A DNA stretch of 64,000 bases from Psococerastis gibbosa (Eukaryota > Arthropoda > Insecta > Psocodea > Psocidae). The notes under the pieces were generated by a model. That model was not told where the DNA came from and made no database searches. It saw only the letters and a program-made list of their open reading frames with translations. The position numbers and the translations under genes are program-made. Positions 21,062-32,639 of this stretch are shown here, in pieces; the first letter of the stretch is position 1; every line of letters starts with the position of its first letter. The stretch is taken from positions 16,022,290 to 16,086,289 of the forward strand of contig OZ020489.1 in assembly GCA_963971405.1 (NCBI GenBank), in the 5' to 3' direction.

Positions 21062-21447
21062 AGGCGCCCATTCCACCGACCGGCTAGGGCTATTTACAAA
21101 AACAGTGACGTGGTAGCAGACATTCAAGACTTAGGCGGGGTTTCCACCGACCTCGCATTGCAGAATTGACGGAAATGTTTATTTTCCTCTATGCCATAGT
21201 TAAAATTGATCAATGATCATACAGTAAAATCACAAACAAACAAACTAAAATTAAAAAATGGCTTCATGGGATATGTTAATTACAAACATTTTGATAGATT
21301 TCTATAAAAAGAAAAACAAACATTTCCGTCAATGTCATTTGCATTCTGCAATGCGAGGTCGGTGGAAACAGCACCTATGTCTTGAATGTCTGCTACCATG
21401 TCACCGTTTTTGTAAATAGCCCTAGCCGGTCGGTGGAATGGGCACCT
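21062..21447. mobile_element. fold-back MITE (CCACCGACC family), copy 4
   Basis: A 386-bp copy upstream of trp, flanked by TTA on the left and TAA on the right, closely similar to the copy at 9442. Ends AGGCGCCC...GGGCACCT. Confidence 0.86.
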
Positions 21448-22423
21448 AAGAAATGTTAAAAATATTCAAGAATACACGAATTATTATTATTATTATTATT
21501 ACATAAATTATTCAGTATTTCGCCACGCTTGAATCATTATTCTATCTACAATAGAAGGGTGGTCTCAGCTAAATATAAAGTCATTATGTCTTTATTTATT
21601 TCTTTATTAGCCTACGTAAAGAACCTTGTTGAATATAACTCAATTTTAGCCATATAATGTCTTGAGGAGCGAGCCAAGGTGGAAATTGCATTTCAATATT
21701 TTGTATTTCTATATGGTACAATTATTTAAAACCCATTGTCAATTATGGCATATGGCATAGGCGTTATTGCTACAATATTGTAGGGCTAGTACTTCTCAAT
21801 GTACAATACAATTACTAGTACATTTATTATAGTCCGGCGTTTACTTGATCCTAATTTTTGTAAAATTACCAACCTTGTTTTTCAAAGTATTTTTTCACAC
21901 ATCACCACGGCACAGAGGACTGCGATACATGAGCGTCCGAGTGGCTTTAAGCCGCACGTGACGTAAGTTGTGCTTTTATACCTCCCCTAATTACATTAAG
22001 AGCTTCCAAATGTTTTGTTGTATATATGTAGCCTACGTGTTTACTCTTTATAAAGTTACCTGTACACGGCTAATGTGGGGGTGTGCTTTTTATTATTATG
22101 GCTCGCACAAGCCAATAGGAGACAAAGAAAGAAAGAGGAAGTGACAGCAGAACATTTTTAAGTTTTATTTTTAAGGCCAAGGACTTTACTTTTGGTGACC
22201 CATTAAACCTTGTTCTGCCAACGACCCCATCGGCATGAATTTTTGTAGCCGTTGAAAAACTTGTTCACTCCCCGATGTTAACCTACATCGACTACAAATG
22301 CCAATGGGCAAGCTCAGACATGCTTACCATTGACATTGTAATGACTTAACCAAGTCAGTTTGCATACATGGCTGGACACCCATATTGAAATAGCATAAAC
22401 AACAAAAAACACAATGACACGAC

Positions 22424-22645
22424 AACCCAATGAGGTTTAATAATAATAAGAACTTTTTGTTCTATGACTAAGCGCAACCTTTTAGGGCTATAAAGCCCTC
22501 TCTTACACTCAACTAGGAAGGCCCGGGACCGCATGCTTTCCATGCCCTCCGAAGCATGGCCAGAAAATGTAGGAAGTGTAGGACTCGAACCAACAACCTT
22601 TCGGGTGAAAGTCTGAGTCTGTACCACTACTCAACATGTCCTGTT
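22424..22645 (-). mobile_element. tRNA-derived SINE, copy 3
   Basis: A diverged copy of the same SINE (GGACTCGAACCAACAACC on the plus strand) with an (AAT)n-type tail. It lacks the linked flank found beside the two intron copies. Confidence 0.75.
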
Positions 22646-23667
22646 TAGGGTTTAGGCCTGGGGACTGGTAGAAGATCCTCGTATTTCGGATGTTGTAGTC
22701 AGCAACATCTCGGGCTGAAGTCTTTCCCCCTAAAGGTCAATTTAAGGTTACCATTGGGGTTCGGTGGACCCAGTTCAGGTGGAATAGTTTTCCATTTATT
22801 ATATCGAGCCTCGAATTTCGACTTTCCACTTCATACTAGGCTAGCTATCTACCAACTGGAAAATTTCTGACCTATTCCTGGCAACATTGGGAATGGCAAT
22901 CAATCAATCAAAAACGTGTATTGAAACAGAAATACACATTACCTGTAAGGCCAGATGACCCATAACAGACTGTAAAAATAGATAAATAAATCAATTAAAT
23001 ACAAAATATTTAACCCTTGAAAAATAAGACTAACATTAACTTACGTGCTAATAACAGGTCCACAGAAACAGTGAAAAAATTCTTTAATTCTAATCCACTA
23101 TTTTAAACAATGATTCCACCTCTTCTCGCCCCATCAGCTATTCCCGAATAAATTTTGAAAATTTATTTGTGGTCAGAGATCCAGGGCGTAATTTTAATAG
23201 ATTAAATGTCTTTGGCGCTATTACACAATTACTGGATAGGTTATTGCACCTCCTAAAACACTGCTGTCTTCGAACCCATTTCTGTCTAGTATAAATCCGT
23301 TTCATTAGTTGGAGCAATGAAAGAAGAACAGCTTGGGACTCTGAGTGCGGCATCGGCAATGCACCTATCTTTCATGCAGGAGGAAAATTCCTAATATAGA
23401 AATGGAAATAATAAAATCTTCAACAGGTTATGGGGCATTTCTATGAGTTGAATGTTACAGGGTCCTGCCGGCCTAATGTACCGTTTAGTATTAACTTATT
23501 CTTGGATGGGGTTAAAAAGGTAAGCAAAACACTTTTGAGTAGCACTTTCCATTCTAAAATTGTCTTGTTAGCCTTTTTAATCCCATCGCCGCTGTGATGG
23601 TGCTTACAAGTGATGAGAAACTGTTTTCCTATGGAGATTTCTACGAGTAGGCTACCTTTTGGGACCA

Positions 23668-23762
23668 TTGTTTGACTTCCGGAAAATTTCTAGATAATTA
23701 ATTTCATTTCGTGACCCCCTGAGCTTAAAGCCACCCCGGCTCAAAATGTTATGTATATAACA
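23668..23762 (+). repeat. direct repeat, copy 1
   Basis: Contains CGGAAAATTTCT, GTGACCCCCTGAGC and TCAAAATGTTAT, repeated at 24208-24300 about 540 bp downstream. This suggests a tandemly organised or doubly inserted element. Confidence 0.65.
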
Positions 23763-24207
23763 TGTATGTATGAATGCATGCATGTATAGGCCCTATCTTT
23801 GTTAGAAAACACTGTTCCCTAGATATTGTCCAACTTTTACGAAACTCAAAAATTTATCTTGCAATTATCTAGTTCAAGTTCGTGAACCAGCTAGATCCGC
23901 CATTTTGTTTCAAAACCTTTAAAAAATCTTATCTCAGTCCATATCGGATGCAGAGGAATGTGACAGAAAGCCTGTATTTTTATCTATACGATAATGGTAA
24001 CTAAGAGTTTTTACAACAAATTAACGATTTCAAGATGGCGGCCAGTCAAAATGAAAATAATTTGATGCTTTTTGCATAAAAGTTCATAGTCACCGACTAC
24101 ACAGAGTTTGAAAAGGGGGAAACTGCGGTCAGACAATATGTTACCATAAAGGTACGTATATCATTCAGGGAGATTCATCTACCTATTGAGATGGTGACCT
24201 ACTAATA

Positions 24208-24300
24208 TTCGACTTTCGGAAAATTTCTTCACAACTTTTCATTTCATGACCCCCTGAGCCAAAAACCACCCTCCGTTCAAAATGTTATATATATATATAT
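24208..24300 (+). repeat. direct repeat, copy 2
   Basis: Copy of 23668-23762 with scattered changes, ending in an (AT)n microsatellite. Confidence 0.65.
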
Positions 24301-24677
24301 GTACATATATATATGCAATAAATAGGGTAAAATGCTTTCCATACCTAGGCAGCAAAATAACACAAGAAGGAAAGTCATCCCAGGAAATATCCAGTCAAAT
24401 ACACATGTAAAATTTGTATTAAAAATGTAAACAAGATACTTTTATAATGGAAAGTGCTATTCAAAATTTGTTTGTTTACATTTTTAATACCAGGGTTTTA
24501 TATTAACCCCGGTATTATAATCGCCATGATCAGCCTGCAGATCAGCCAGATCATTTTTCAAAATTCCCTTTTGGTTCAAGTTCAATGCTATATTATCTTA
24601 TGTAAGGTATTTATTTTTCTAAATTTCTAAAGCTCCAAAATTCTTCTTTGAAAATTTCGCAGTTATTATAAAGAACC

Positions 24678-25580
24678 GGTCAGAGTTTACTCGAACATGA
24701 TTTCCAATTTATCAACATTAGTAGATCTTCTTCTTCTTCTTCTTCAGCCAACGCCCGTCCTTGGCTGGTAGGCCATTTGACGCACATTAGTAGATAGAGA
24801 AAATGAGTAATTTCATGGTAAATAATTTTCCAGTGGTTGAATTTCCGTTATTTCGGGGGGGGGGGGGGTTGTCCACCTGACGTCACTGGAAGTGAGATAA
24901 ATTCTAGAAAGGTCAGACCAACACATTAATTACCACACAGCAATAATTTCGAGGCACACAATGCATTTGAACGCGAATTTTCTATCATTTTTTCAAAAAA
25001 TAATTTTTTGTGCAAAGCCAAATATTTTTTGGGAAAGCAACCAATGCGGTTTCGTTACTCAATTTAACACCTAAAACACACCTGAAGGTAGAAATCATCG
25101 ATAGAAAGGTTTCACAGAAAAATTATTTTTTAGTCATTTTTCATTAAAATTTACATATTTTTATTTTTTTACCCCTCGAAGCAAACTATAAAGGGGCAAG
25201 CGACTCCCCGCATTTTATCAACATTAATAACAACTACAATATATGAGAATTTAAAAGAAATCGTTGAGCCGTTTTGGAGAAATAATTTTTTTATACGTTT
25301 TTTTTGGAGTTTTTTGAGAATAAAACCCCCCCAAATTGAGTTAACCCCAAATAAAAAAAACAATTCCGAGGTATGATTATTGTAAACCTACATGCCGAAT
25401 TTCATCGAAATCGACCGAGTAGTTTGCCCGAAAATCAACAAACAGACAGACATTTCGTAAAAACCACTTTTTTGGGTTCCTGGGACCTTAAAACGTGTAA
25501 ATCCATTGAAATCTCGGAATCGAAAATTTCGACCGTCACAAAGCTTTCCATATACTACGCATAAATTGGAAACCAATAAA
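24678..25580 (+). repeat. ~0.9-kb dispersed repeat E, copy 1
   Basis: Matches the split copy at 26320-26472 plus 31845-32560 and, inverted, part of 33858-34375. Shared blocks include GTTTACTCGAACATG, CCTGACGTCACTGGA, GGTCAGACCAACACATT and TTTCATCGAAATCGACCGAG followed by CAGACAGA repeats. No intact ORF; probably a non-autonomous element. A 57-bp insert sits at 24727-24783. Confidence 0.8.
24727..24783 (-). mobile_element. 57-bp 5'-truncated retroelement insert with 12-bp target duplication
   Basis: Flanked by ACATTAGTAGAT on both sides (24715-24726 and 24784-24795). On the minus strand the insert ends in a (GAA)n tail, the mark of target-primed insertion by an RTE-like element. The related site at 26345-26375 lacks the insert. 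Confidence 0.82.
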
Positions 25581-25619
25581 TAAATTATTTACACAATAAC
25601 CATCTATCTAAGAGGGGGG

Positions 25620-25990
25620 TACTCGTGGAATCAACGATGTGTCGTTACTGCGAGGAAGAAGAAGAGACAGGATGGCATATTTTAGCGGAATGTCCGGCGA
25701 TTTGGCGAGCAAGACTGAAGAATTTTGAATTTACCACGCTGGAGTCCAGGCAGCACACCAGGGCATTAATGTGCACTTCAACAAGGAAATCGGGCTGGCG
25801 TAAGACAGTCAAGTCGGGGTCGCTATATGGGCCCAAATATGAGGCCTAAGTCGTTATTAACCCGGCTAACAACACTACTACTACACAAAAAATTGTGCAC
25901 GGGATTTTTCCTTTGGGCCCCCTTCCATTTTTAATATTGTAAATGTTGTTGTTTGAATTAATAATAAATTTTGATTTGATTTGATTTGAA
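25620..25990 (+). pseudogene. non-LTR retrotransposon 3' end, C-terminal zinc motif and tail
   Basis: A 74-codon frame reads M-C-R-Y-C-E-E-E-E-E-T-G-W-H-I-L-A-E-C, a C-x2-C-x8-H-x4-C cluster typical of the ORF2 end of jockey/R1/I-like elements, then a stop at 25847. A 3' UTR follows with AATAAATTTTGATT and a (TTTGA)n tail near 25970-25990. The 5' part is missing, as in dead-on-arrival copies. Confidence 0.8.
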
Positions 25991-26319
25991 TTGATTTAGA
26001 ATTGTATACAATAATTTAATGTGTCAATCAACTAGTTGCTCTCCTAAAATCAGTACATATACATATCTATTAAAGGTACAGTATAATGCAGGTGTAGGCT
26101 ATGTCCCTCGATGTACGAGCACAAGTGCAACGTGATCATTATGCAAATAAATGACCTTTTGAGGCTTCTAAAATCGAACACCAGCAACCAACAACATACA
26201 ATATATTGTACATACTGTAGGCAATATTTTGCTATCGTACTGCATTGTACAAAATATACTCTACGTGAATTATTTTGACCCAACAACAAATGCGCACACC
26301 GCGGTACAATTTAAAGAAC

Positions 26320-26472
26320 GGGGCCTAGTTTACTCGAACATGCTTTCCAATTTATCAATTAGTAGTTAGAGAAAATTAGTAATTTCGTGGTAAATAATAT
26401 TCCTATGGCTAAATTTTCGATATCTGGGGGGGGGGGGTTGTCTACCTGACGTCACTGGAGGTGAGGTAAGTT
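26320..26472 (+). repeat. dispersed repeat E, copy 2, left part
   Basis: Left portion of repeat E up to the insertion point of the LTR element; AGTT at 26469-26472 is the target duplication. The repeat resumes at 31841. Confidence 0.8.
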
Positions 26473-26859
26473 TGTGGGGACCACTTAGTCCCACATGTGT
26501 AATAACCAGTCTGCTTCCAGCTTCACCTTTTTCCCGTTAGATGGCGCTGTTCACATTCAGATAATTCAATATTCCTCAATCTTCCTTTTACGTATTTATT
26601 TCTCTTATTCAATAATATCTTTAATCTACCCTCTGTGTCTCATCAGCTCCTTTAGCTGTGGACACAGAGTTGGTTTTTCTATATGGAAGCAGGCTGGATC
26701 AAATTCAATATTAATTGTAAGCATGTATCGTTCTCGTCTCACAGCTCATATTGTAACCACTGTGTGTTAAATTACTCTAACTTGAGTCGAAGCACTGCAA
26801 TACAAACCAATTCAAGTCTACACTGCCTATTCAATTGCATCGTCCTTCGACTAGCTACA
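26473..26859 (+). repeat. 5' LTR of Ty3/gypsy element
   Basis: Begins TGTGGGGACCACTTAG and ends GACTAGCTACA. It differs from the 3' LTR at one base (C at 26554, T at 31535). Confidence 0.95.
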
Positions 26860-28269
26860 TTGGTGACCCTCGACAACGGAACAAGCAGCCTTCCAGATTC
26901 CAGTTCCAGCTCCAGTTCCAGCTCCAGCTCCAGCTCCAGTTCCAGCCAGTTCCAGTTCCAGCCAATTCCAGTTCCAGCCAATTCCAGCCAATTCCAGCCA
27001 GTTCCAGCCAGTTCCAGTTCCAGCCAGCTCCAGTTCCAGCCAGCTCCAGTTCCAGCCAGTTCCAGTTCCAGCCAGTTCCAGTTCCAGCCAGTTCCAGTTC
27101 CAGCCAATTCCAGCCAGTTCCAGCCAGTTCCAGTTCCAGCCAGCTCCAGTTCCAGCCAGTTCCAGTTCCAGCCAGTTCCAGTTCCAGCCAGTTCCAGCTT
27201 CCAGCCAGTTCCAGTTCCAGCCAGATCCAGTTCCAGCTTCCAGCCAGTTCCAGCCCGTTCCAGTTCCAGTTCCAGCCTCCAGAACGTCTCATCCGGCCAT
27301 AGGCGGTGGAAACCACCCCGGAGCAGCTACATTCACCGCAGCAGCACAGCCACAACCTGCAAGATGCCGCAGACCACAGCCACAACCGCTACAGCTACGA
27401 CCGCTACAGCTACAACCGCTACAGCTACGACCGCTACAGCTACAACCGCTACAGCTACAACTGCTACAGCCACAACACCGACACCCACGGCTACAACCAA
27501 GATGACAGGCCCTGCTAGTACGATGGCAGTCTCGGTCAAGCTTCCACCCTTCTGGACACAGTCGGCCAACCTGTCACCGGCACTGTGGTTCACTCAAGCG
27601 GAGGCTCAGTTCGCACTTGCTGGGGTCACAATGGAAACGACGAAATATTACCACGTCCTTTCAGCGCTCGACCAAAGTACCCTCAGCGAGATCTCAGATT
27701 TGTTAGCTGCCCCAGTACCAGTAAACCCATACACTGAGCTAAAAACGCAGTTAATCCAACGAATGAGTCTTCCAGCAAGCAGTCGCATTCAGCTACTAAT
27801 GTCGGAAGACATAGGGGACAAAACTCCCAGCTCTTTTCTCCGGAGACTGCGGGCCCTCGCAGAGAAAGCCATATCAGACTCGGTTTTACGCACCATTTGG
27901 ACGTCTCGCCTCCCGCACGCTATACAATTGGCAATCATCGGTCATGATCACCTGTCACTAGGTGACGTCGCGAACCTCGCCGACAAGATGGCCACCATCA
28001 ATTCAGCAACACGTGACCGGATTCTTGAGTGCACAATGGCCCCTGTGGACCTATTGAAGACGTTAACAGAGAACGTCGCGGCTCTACAGGCACAGTTCGC
28101 CGACAGATACGGACAACGTGCCACACAGCCACGGTTCCAGCGCCAGTTCCGTTCACCAGCGCCTAAACAAGACCCAACTTGGTGTTTTTACCACCAAACC
28201 TATGGGAGGAAGGCCAGAAAGTGCCAGCAGCCATGCAGATTTCCGAAAAACGACGATCGCAGCCAGTAA
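26683..28269 (+). CDS. gag: Gag polyprotein of Ty3/gypsy element
   Basis: The frame is open for 528 codons, but its first ATG lies inside the 5' LTR, so the true start is unclear; an ATG at 27502 just before the conserved region is a candidate. The N-terminal part translates minisatellites into Ser and Gln/Phe/Pro/Val-rich sequence and a Thr/Ala run. From about residue 275 a capsid-like domain follows ([18 protein letters not shown]), and near the end a knuckle C-F-Y-H-x6-A-R-K-C-x3-C in the arthropod gypsy style. Gag assembles the particle and binds element RNA. Confidence 0.88.
   Translation: MEAGWIKFNINCKHVSFSSHSSYCNHCVLNYSNLSRSTAIQTNSSLHCLFNCIVLRLATLVTLDNGTSSLPDSSSSSSSSSSSSSSSSQFQFQPIPVPANSSQFQPVPASSSSSQLQFQPAPVPASSSSSQFQFQPVPVPANSSQFQPVPVPASSSSSQFQFQPVPVPASSSFQPVPVPARSSSSFQPVPARSSSSSSLQNVSSGHRRWKPPRSSYIHRSSTATTCKMPQTTATTATATTATATTATATTATATTATATTATATTPTPTATTKMTGPASTMAVSVKLPPFWTQSANLSPALWFTQAEAQFALAGVTMETTKYYHVLSALDQSTLSEISDLLAAPVPVNPYTELKTQLIQRMSLPASSRIQLLMSEDIGDKTPSSFLRRLRALAEKAISDSVLRTIWTSRLPHAIQLAIIGHDHLSLGDVANLADKMATINSATRDRILECTMAPVDLLKTLTENVAALQAQFADRYGQRATQPRFQRQFRSPAPKQDPTWCFYHQTYGRKARKCQQPCRFPKNDDRSQ
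26861..26879 (+). promoter_or_regulatory. primer-binding site, tRNA-Trp-like
   Basis: TGGTGACCCTCGACAACGG starts one base past the LTR. TGGTGACCC and CGAC match the complement of animal tRNA-Trp 3' ends, apart from an extra T; the tRNA assignment is from memory of the family and needs checking. Confidence 0.6.
26893..27278 (+). repeat. CCAGTTCCAG minisatellite inside gag leader
   Basis: About 390 bp of interleaved TTCCAG/CAGCTCCAG units in the 5' part of gag. At least two plus frames and two minus frames stay open through it, which explains several long but meaningless ORFs here. Confidence 0.92.
27383..27480 (+). repeat. 15-bp tandem repeat (ACAGCTACAACCGCT) in gag
   Basis: Roughly six units with A/G variation, coding Thr-Ala repeats in the gag frame and Tyr/Asn/Arg-rich repeats in another. 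It is separate from the Ser/Gln minisatellite just upstream. Confidence 0.9.
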
Positions 28270-31200
28270 AGGCAGGGCCTGCCTGCGCCACTACACACCT
28301 GCTTAAAACCTCACATCGCCTTCTTATCACGGACCCTTGCACCAAGATACGTTATCTCATTGACACAGGGTCCGACATCTGCGTTTTTCCACGTGCCCGT
28401 CTCAACCTACCGCTCCGTCGTACTCAACTCGAGCTGACTGCCGCCAATGGCACAATCATCAATACGTACGGAACAACAGCTCAACAACTGGACCTGGGAT
28501 TACGACGCAGTTTCCGTTGGAATTTCATCATTGCCGATGTCACGCAACCCATCATCGGTGCAGACTTTCTCGCAGCCTCTAATTTGCTGGTGGATCTCCA
28601 GAACTCAAAGCTGATCGACGGGACAACGCATCGCAAGGCGAACCTGTGTCAAAGCCCCTCCAAGCAACCTAGCGTTTCTACCTTAACAATACCGCACAGT
28701 ACCCCGGCCAGTCTAAAAGTAATAATTGAGGAGTTTAGCGACCTCACGCGGCCGAGACAACCCACAGACCAGGTCAAACACTCCACGGTCCACTACATTA
28801 GAACGACAGACGGACCTCCCGTCTCCGCTCGCCCACGCCGGTTGGCCCCGGACAAGTTTATTATCGCCAAAAAGGAGTTCAACGACATGATCCAGACCGG
28901 CGTATGTCGTCCGTCCGACAGCCCATGGGCCTCACCATTACACCTAGTACCTAAAAGCGACCATTCATGGCGCCCATGCGGGGACTACAGACGGCTCAAT
29001 GCTCGAACAATTCCTGACGCGTACCCAGTCCGCCACATCGCAGATTTCAGTGCAGAATTGCGAGGAAAAACCGTATTCAGCAAAATAGACCTGGTCAAAG
29101 CATTCACCCAGATACCAGTTTCCAATGGTGACATTCCAAAGACAGCAATAAATACTCCGTTCGGCCTTTTCGAATTCCCATTCATGACATTCGGTCTTCG
29201 CAATGCTGCTCAAACCTTCCAACGCTTCATGGATAACATCCTACGCGACCTCCCGTGGGCATATTCATACATCGACGACGTACTGGTTGCATCAAGTGAT
29301 AAGCAGGAGCACGAATCACACCTACGTCAACTCTTCCAACGATTCCGAGAATATGGCCTAGTCATTAATCCTAGCAAGTGTACCCTCGGCGTTGGGTCAA
29401 TCAGCTTTCTTGGTTACCTCGTGTCAGCAGAAGGCACACAAGCCCTACCAGACAGGGTAAAGGCACTCACTGAATACCCTCTTCCAAAGACATTCAAAGA
29501 TCTACGCCGTTTCCTTGGCATGATTAACTACTACCGCCGGTTCCTACCAAATGCAGCCAACGAACAAGCACCACTCAACACGTTGTTATCTGGAGACAAG
29601 GTAAAAGGGAACGCTACGATACCATGGACAACAAAGCTTACCGAAGCTTTCAGCTCATGCAAACACAGTCTGGCACGCATCACCCTACTCGCGCATCCAG
29701 ATCATACGGCTCCGATTGCACTAGTCACAGATGCATCAGACACCAGTATCGGAGCTACAGTCCAACAACGGATCAACGATCATTGGCAGCCATTAGCATT
29801 CTTCTCGCAGAAACTTAAAGAAAACCAACGAACATGGTCCGCCTACGATCGCGAATTGCTTGCGGTACACGACGCCATTCGTCATTTCCGTTACCTGCTA
29901 GAAGCGCGCGCTTTTGTCGTGTATACCGATCACAAACCGTTGACGCACGCTTTTCAGAATCCAAAAACAAGTTGCTCACCTCGCCAAATGCGGCAAATGG
30001 AATTCGTCTCTCAATTCACCACGGACATCCAATACATCGCTGGGCAGGACAACATGGCCGCTGATGCATTCTCAAGAATCGAAGCAATCTCTACTCCCGT
30101 ATCTCCTGAGCAACTTTCTTCTGCTCAGAAAGACGACAGAGAACTCAAAGAGCTTCGGTCCAGTAGAAAGACGTCCCTCATCCTCGTTGATGTTCCCATT
30201 CCGGGCTCTGATTCAGTCCTTACGTGCGATTCTAGTCAAGACATACAACGCCCATTTGTGCCCAAACCATTACGTCGACAACTTTTCGAGCACCTACACA
30301 GCCTACATCACCCAGGAATAGCAGCGTCTGCTAACCTGGTTGCCCAACGCTACATATGGCCTTCTATCCGTAAGGATTGCCGCGCTTGGGCTCGTCTGTG
30401 TGTCAACTGTCAATTGTCCAAGATACATCGACACACCCTCACTGCGATTGGAACCTTTACTCAGCCTGACCGACGGTTTCAGCACATACACCTCGACATT
30501 GTAGGCCCATTACCACCGTCGGAAGGCTACACGTATTTGTTAACACTCGTTGACCGTTTCACGCGATGGCCGGAAGCCGTTCCTATGGTGAACATCACCG
30601 CCGAAAACGTCGCCAGAACCCTCATTTCCTGCTGGATCAGCCGGTTTGGGTGCCCGGAGACAATTACTACAGATCGCGGCCGACAGTTTGAGAGCCATTT
30701 GTTTGCTGACCTGGCCCGATTATGCGGATTTCACCATGCACGGACTACCAGTTACCACCCTGCATCCAACGGCATGGTAGAGCGTATGCACCGCTCACTC
30801 AAAGCCTCCATTATGTGTCATGCCAATGACAAATGGACGGAAGCCCTTCCGCTAGTTTTACTGGGCATGCGCGCCACTCTTAAGAAAGATCTTCAAGCTT
30901 CTCCAGCAGATCTGGTCTATGGTGAACCATTAAGACTACCAGGACAGATGCTGACAACTCCTCCTTCAAATCAGAGTCCGGCGGACACTCTCATCTCACT
31001 TCGAAGGAAATTCGACTCACTACGCCCCACTCGCGTCAAGAGACACGGGGCTCATCAAACATTCATCCCACAAGACCTTGCCAAGGCCACGCACGTTTTC
31101 GTGAGACAAGACCACGTCCGTGCTTCCCTCGAACGTCCTTATGCGGGACCATTCCCTGTGTTAAGTCGCACCGACAAAACAGTTACGATTTCAAGCCGCG

Positions 31201-31442
31201 GTCGTGCGGTTACTGTGTCAATGGACAGGGTCAAGCCGGCCTACATTAATGCCAGTACAGACGAACCGTCTCACCAGTCTACGATCAACCCCCCGCATCA
31301 GCATCCTGCTCAAGATAAACCTCAGGAGAAGGTCTCCTCACCACTTCCTGCCACTGACGTCGTGCCGACACCACCGACTCGCACCACTCGCTCAGGTCGT
31401 CACATCCACGTTCCACGACATTTCTCCGACTTCCAGTCTTAG
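28167..31442 (+). CDS. pol: Pol polyprotein: protease, RT, RNase H, integrase
   Basis: The frame opens after a TAA at 28164-28166, overlaps gag by 103 nt in the -1 frame and ends with TAG at 31440-31442. Numbering from 28179: protease D-T-G at 62-64; RT with C-G-D-Y-R-R-L-N and Y-I-D-D at 364-367; RNase H T-D-A-S near 517; integrase zinc HHCC near 700-745 and D, D, E at about 772, 831 and 868. The tail ends in a basic T-R-S-G-R motif. All catalytic residues appear intact and there is no internal stop. Expression presumably needs frameshifting or proteolytic processing of Gag-Pol. Confidence 0.95.
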   Translation, partial: TRPNLVFLPPNLWEEGQKVPAAMQISEKRRSQPVKAGPACATTHLLKTSHRLLITDPCTKIRYLIDTGSDICVFPRARLNLPLRRTQLELTAANGTIINTYGTTAQQLDLGLRRSFRWNFIIADVTQPIIGADFLAASNLLVDLQNSKLIDGTTHRKANLCQSPSKQPSVSTLTIPHSTPASLKVIIEEFSDLTRPRQPTDQVKHSTVHYIRTTDGPPVSARPRRLAPDKFIIAKKEFNDMIQTGVCRPSDSPWASPLHLVPKSDHSWRPCGDYRRLNARTIPDAYPVRHIADFSAELRGKTVFSKIDLVKAFTQIPVSNGDIPKTAINTPFGLFEFPFMTFGLRNAAQTFQRFMDNILRDLPWAYSYIDDVLVASSDKQEHESHLRQLFQRFREYGLVINPSKCTLGVGSISFLGYLVSAEGTQALPDRVKALTEYPLPKTFKDLRRFLGMINYYRRFLPNAANEQAPLNTLLSGDKVKGNATIPWTTKLTEAFSSCKHSLARITLLAHPDHTAPIALVTDASDTSIGATVQQRINDHWQPLAFFSQKLKENQRTWSAYDRELLAVHDAIRHFRYLLEARAFVVYTDHKPLTHAFQNPKTSCSPRQMRQMEFVSQFTTDIQYIAGQDNMAADAFSRIEAISTPVSPEQLSSAQKDDRELKELRSSRKTSLILVDVPIPGSDSVLTCDSSQDIQRPFVPKPLRRQLFEHLHSLHHPGIAASANLVAQRYIWPSIRKDCRAWARLCVNCQLSKIHRHTLTAIGTFTQPDRRFQHIHLDIVGPLPPSEGYTYLLTLVDRFTRWPEAVPMVNITAENVARTLISCWISRFGCPETITTDRGRQFESHLFADLARLCGFHHARTTSYHPASNGMVERMHRSLKASIMCHANDKWTEALPLVLLGMRATLKKDLQASPADLVYGEPLRLPGQMLTTPPSNQSPADTLISLRRKFDSLRPTRVKRHGAHQTFIPQDLAKATHVFVRQDHVRASLERPYAGPFPVLSRTDKTVTISSRGRAVTVSMDRVKPAYINASTDEPSHQSTINPPHQHPAQDKPQEKVSSPLPATDVVPTPPTRTTRSGRHIHVPRHFSDFQS

Positions 31443-31450
31443 GAGGGGGG
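31441..31450 (+). promoter_or_regulatory. polypurine tract of Ty3/gypsy element
   Basis: AGGAGGGGGG directly overlaps the pol stop and is separated by TAA from the 3' LTR. It is the expected plus-strand primer. Confidence 0.85.
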
Positions 31451-31453
31451 TAA

Positions 31454-31840
31454 TGTGGGGACCACTTAGTCCCACATGTGTAATAACCAGTCTGCTTCCA
31501 GCTTCACCTTTTTCCCGTTAGATGGCGCTGTTCATATTCAGATAATTCAATATTCCTCAATCTTCCTTTTACGTATTTATTTCTCTTATTCAATAATATC
31601 TTTAATCTACCCTCTGTGTCTCATCAGCTCCTTTAGCTGTGGACACAGAGTTGGTTTTTCTATATGGAAGCAGGCTGGATCAAATTCAATATTAATTGTA
31701 AGCATGTATCGTTCTCGTCTCACAGCTCATATTGTAACCACTGTGTGTTAAATTACTCTAACTTGAGTCGAAGCACTGCAATACAAACCAATTCAAGTCT
31801 ACACTGCCTATTCAATTGCATCGTCCTTCGACTAGCTACA
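31454..31840 (+). repeat. 3' LTR of Ty3/gypsy element
   Basis: 387 bp, identical to the 5' LTR except for one base. Followed by the target duplication AGTT and the right part of repeat E. Confidence 0.95.
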
Positions 31841-31844
31841 AGTT

Positions 31845-32560
31845 CAAGATAGGTCAGACCAACACATTACCCCACAGTAATAATGGCAGGGCAGGCAATG
31901 CATTTGACCGCGAATTTTCAATAATTTTTTCAAAAACAATTTTTTTGACCAAAACCAAAACGTTTTTTGCGAAAGCAACCTGTCCGGTTTCGTTACTCTA
32001 TTTAACACCTACAACATGACTGAAGGTAGAAATCAGCGATCGAAAGGTTTCGCAGATAAATTATTTTTTAGTCATGATTCATGAAAATTGAGTTATTTTT
32101 ATTTTTTTACCCCCAGAAGCAAATTATCAAGGGGCAAGCGATCCCCCGCATTTTGTCAACATTAATAACGACTATAGTATATGTGAATTTAGAAGAAATC
32201 GTTGGAGCCGTTTTGAGAAATAATTTTTTTAGACGTTTTTTATGAGGTTTTTGAGAATAAAACCCCCCCAAATTGAGTTAGCCCAAAATAAAAAAATTTT
32301 TCCCGAGGTATGATTTTTGTGAACCTACATGCCGAATTTCATCAAGATCGACCGAGTAGTTTGCCTGGAAATCGACGAACAGACAGACAGGCAGACAGAC
32401 AGACAGACATACAGACAGTGCGACAGACAGACATTTCGTAAAAATCACTTTTTTGGGTTCCTGGGACCTCAAAACATGTAAATCCGTTGAAATCTCAGAA
32501 TCGAAAATTTGGACCATCACAAAGCTTTCCTTATTCTACGTATAAATTGGAAAGCAATAA
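31845..32560 (+). repeat. dispersed repeat E, copy 2, right part
   Basis: Continues repeat E after the LTR element. Contains a longer CAGACAGA microsatellite (~32387-32435) than copy 1. Confidence 0.82.
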
Positions 32561-32639
32561 TAAATTAAAAGATATTAAAATGACATAATTTATTAATGCA
32601 AACCGAAAGATAGATCTTTTTCTAGATCTAGATAAATCT

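Larger units (their letters stand above)
19918..24677. other. trp upstream region, no supported gene
   Basis: The trp 5' UTR begins here, but I see no convincing promoter motif. The rest holds MITEs (20493, 21062), a SINE (22424), an (ATT)n tract near 21480, repeated blocks at ~23668-23760 and ~24208-24300, and an (AT)n run near 24288. The short ORFs show no recognisable protein. Confidence 0.6.
26473..31840 (+). mobile_element. Ty3/gypsy LTR retrotransposon, near-intact (5,368 bp)
   Basis: 387-bp LTRs (TG...CA) differing at one base, 4-bp target duplication AGTT (26469-26472, 31841-31844), a primer-binding site one base after the 5' LTR, gag, pol in the -1 frame relative to gag, and a purine tract before the 3' LTR. 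Domain order protease-RT-RNase H-integrase places it in Ty3/gypsy. The zinc-knuckle style and a tRNA-Trp-like primer site suggest the CsRn1/Kabuki group (inference). No env. It looks recently active. Confidence 0.95.

Noticed and set aside
26495-26770. 91-codon frame repeated at 31476-31751
   Set aside because: It is LTR sequence and appears twice only because the LTRs are duplicates.
26772-27593. Several long minus-strand and alternative-frame ORFs (Trp/Asn/Leu/Glu or Val/Ala repeats)
   Set aside because: They are translations of the gag minisatellites, which stay open in several frames because the repeat units lack stops.
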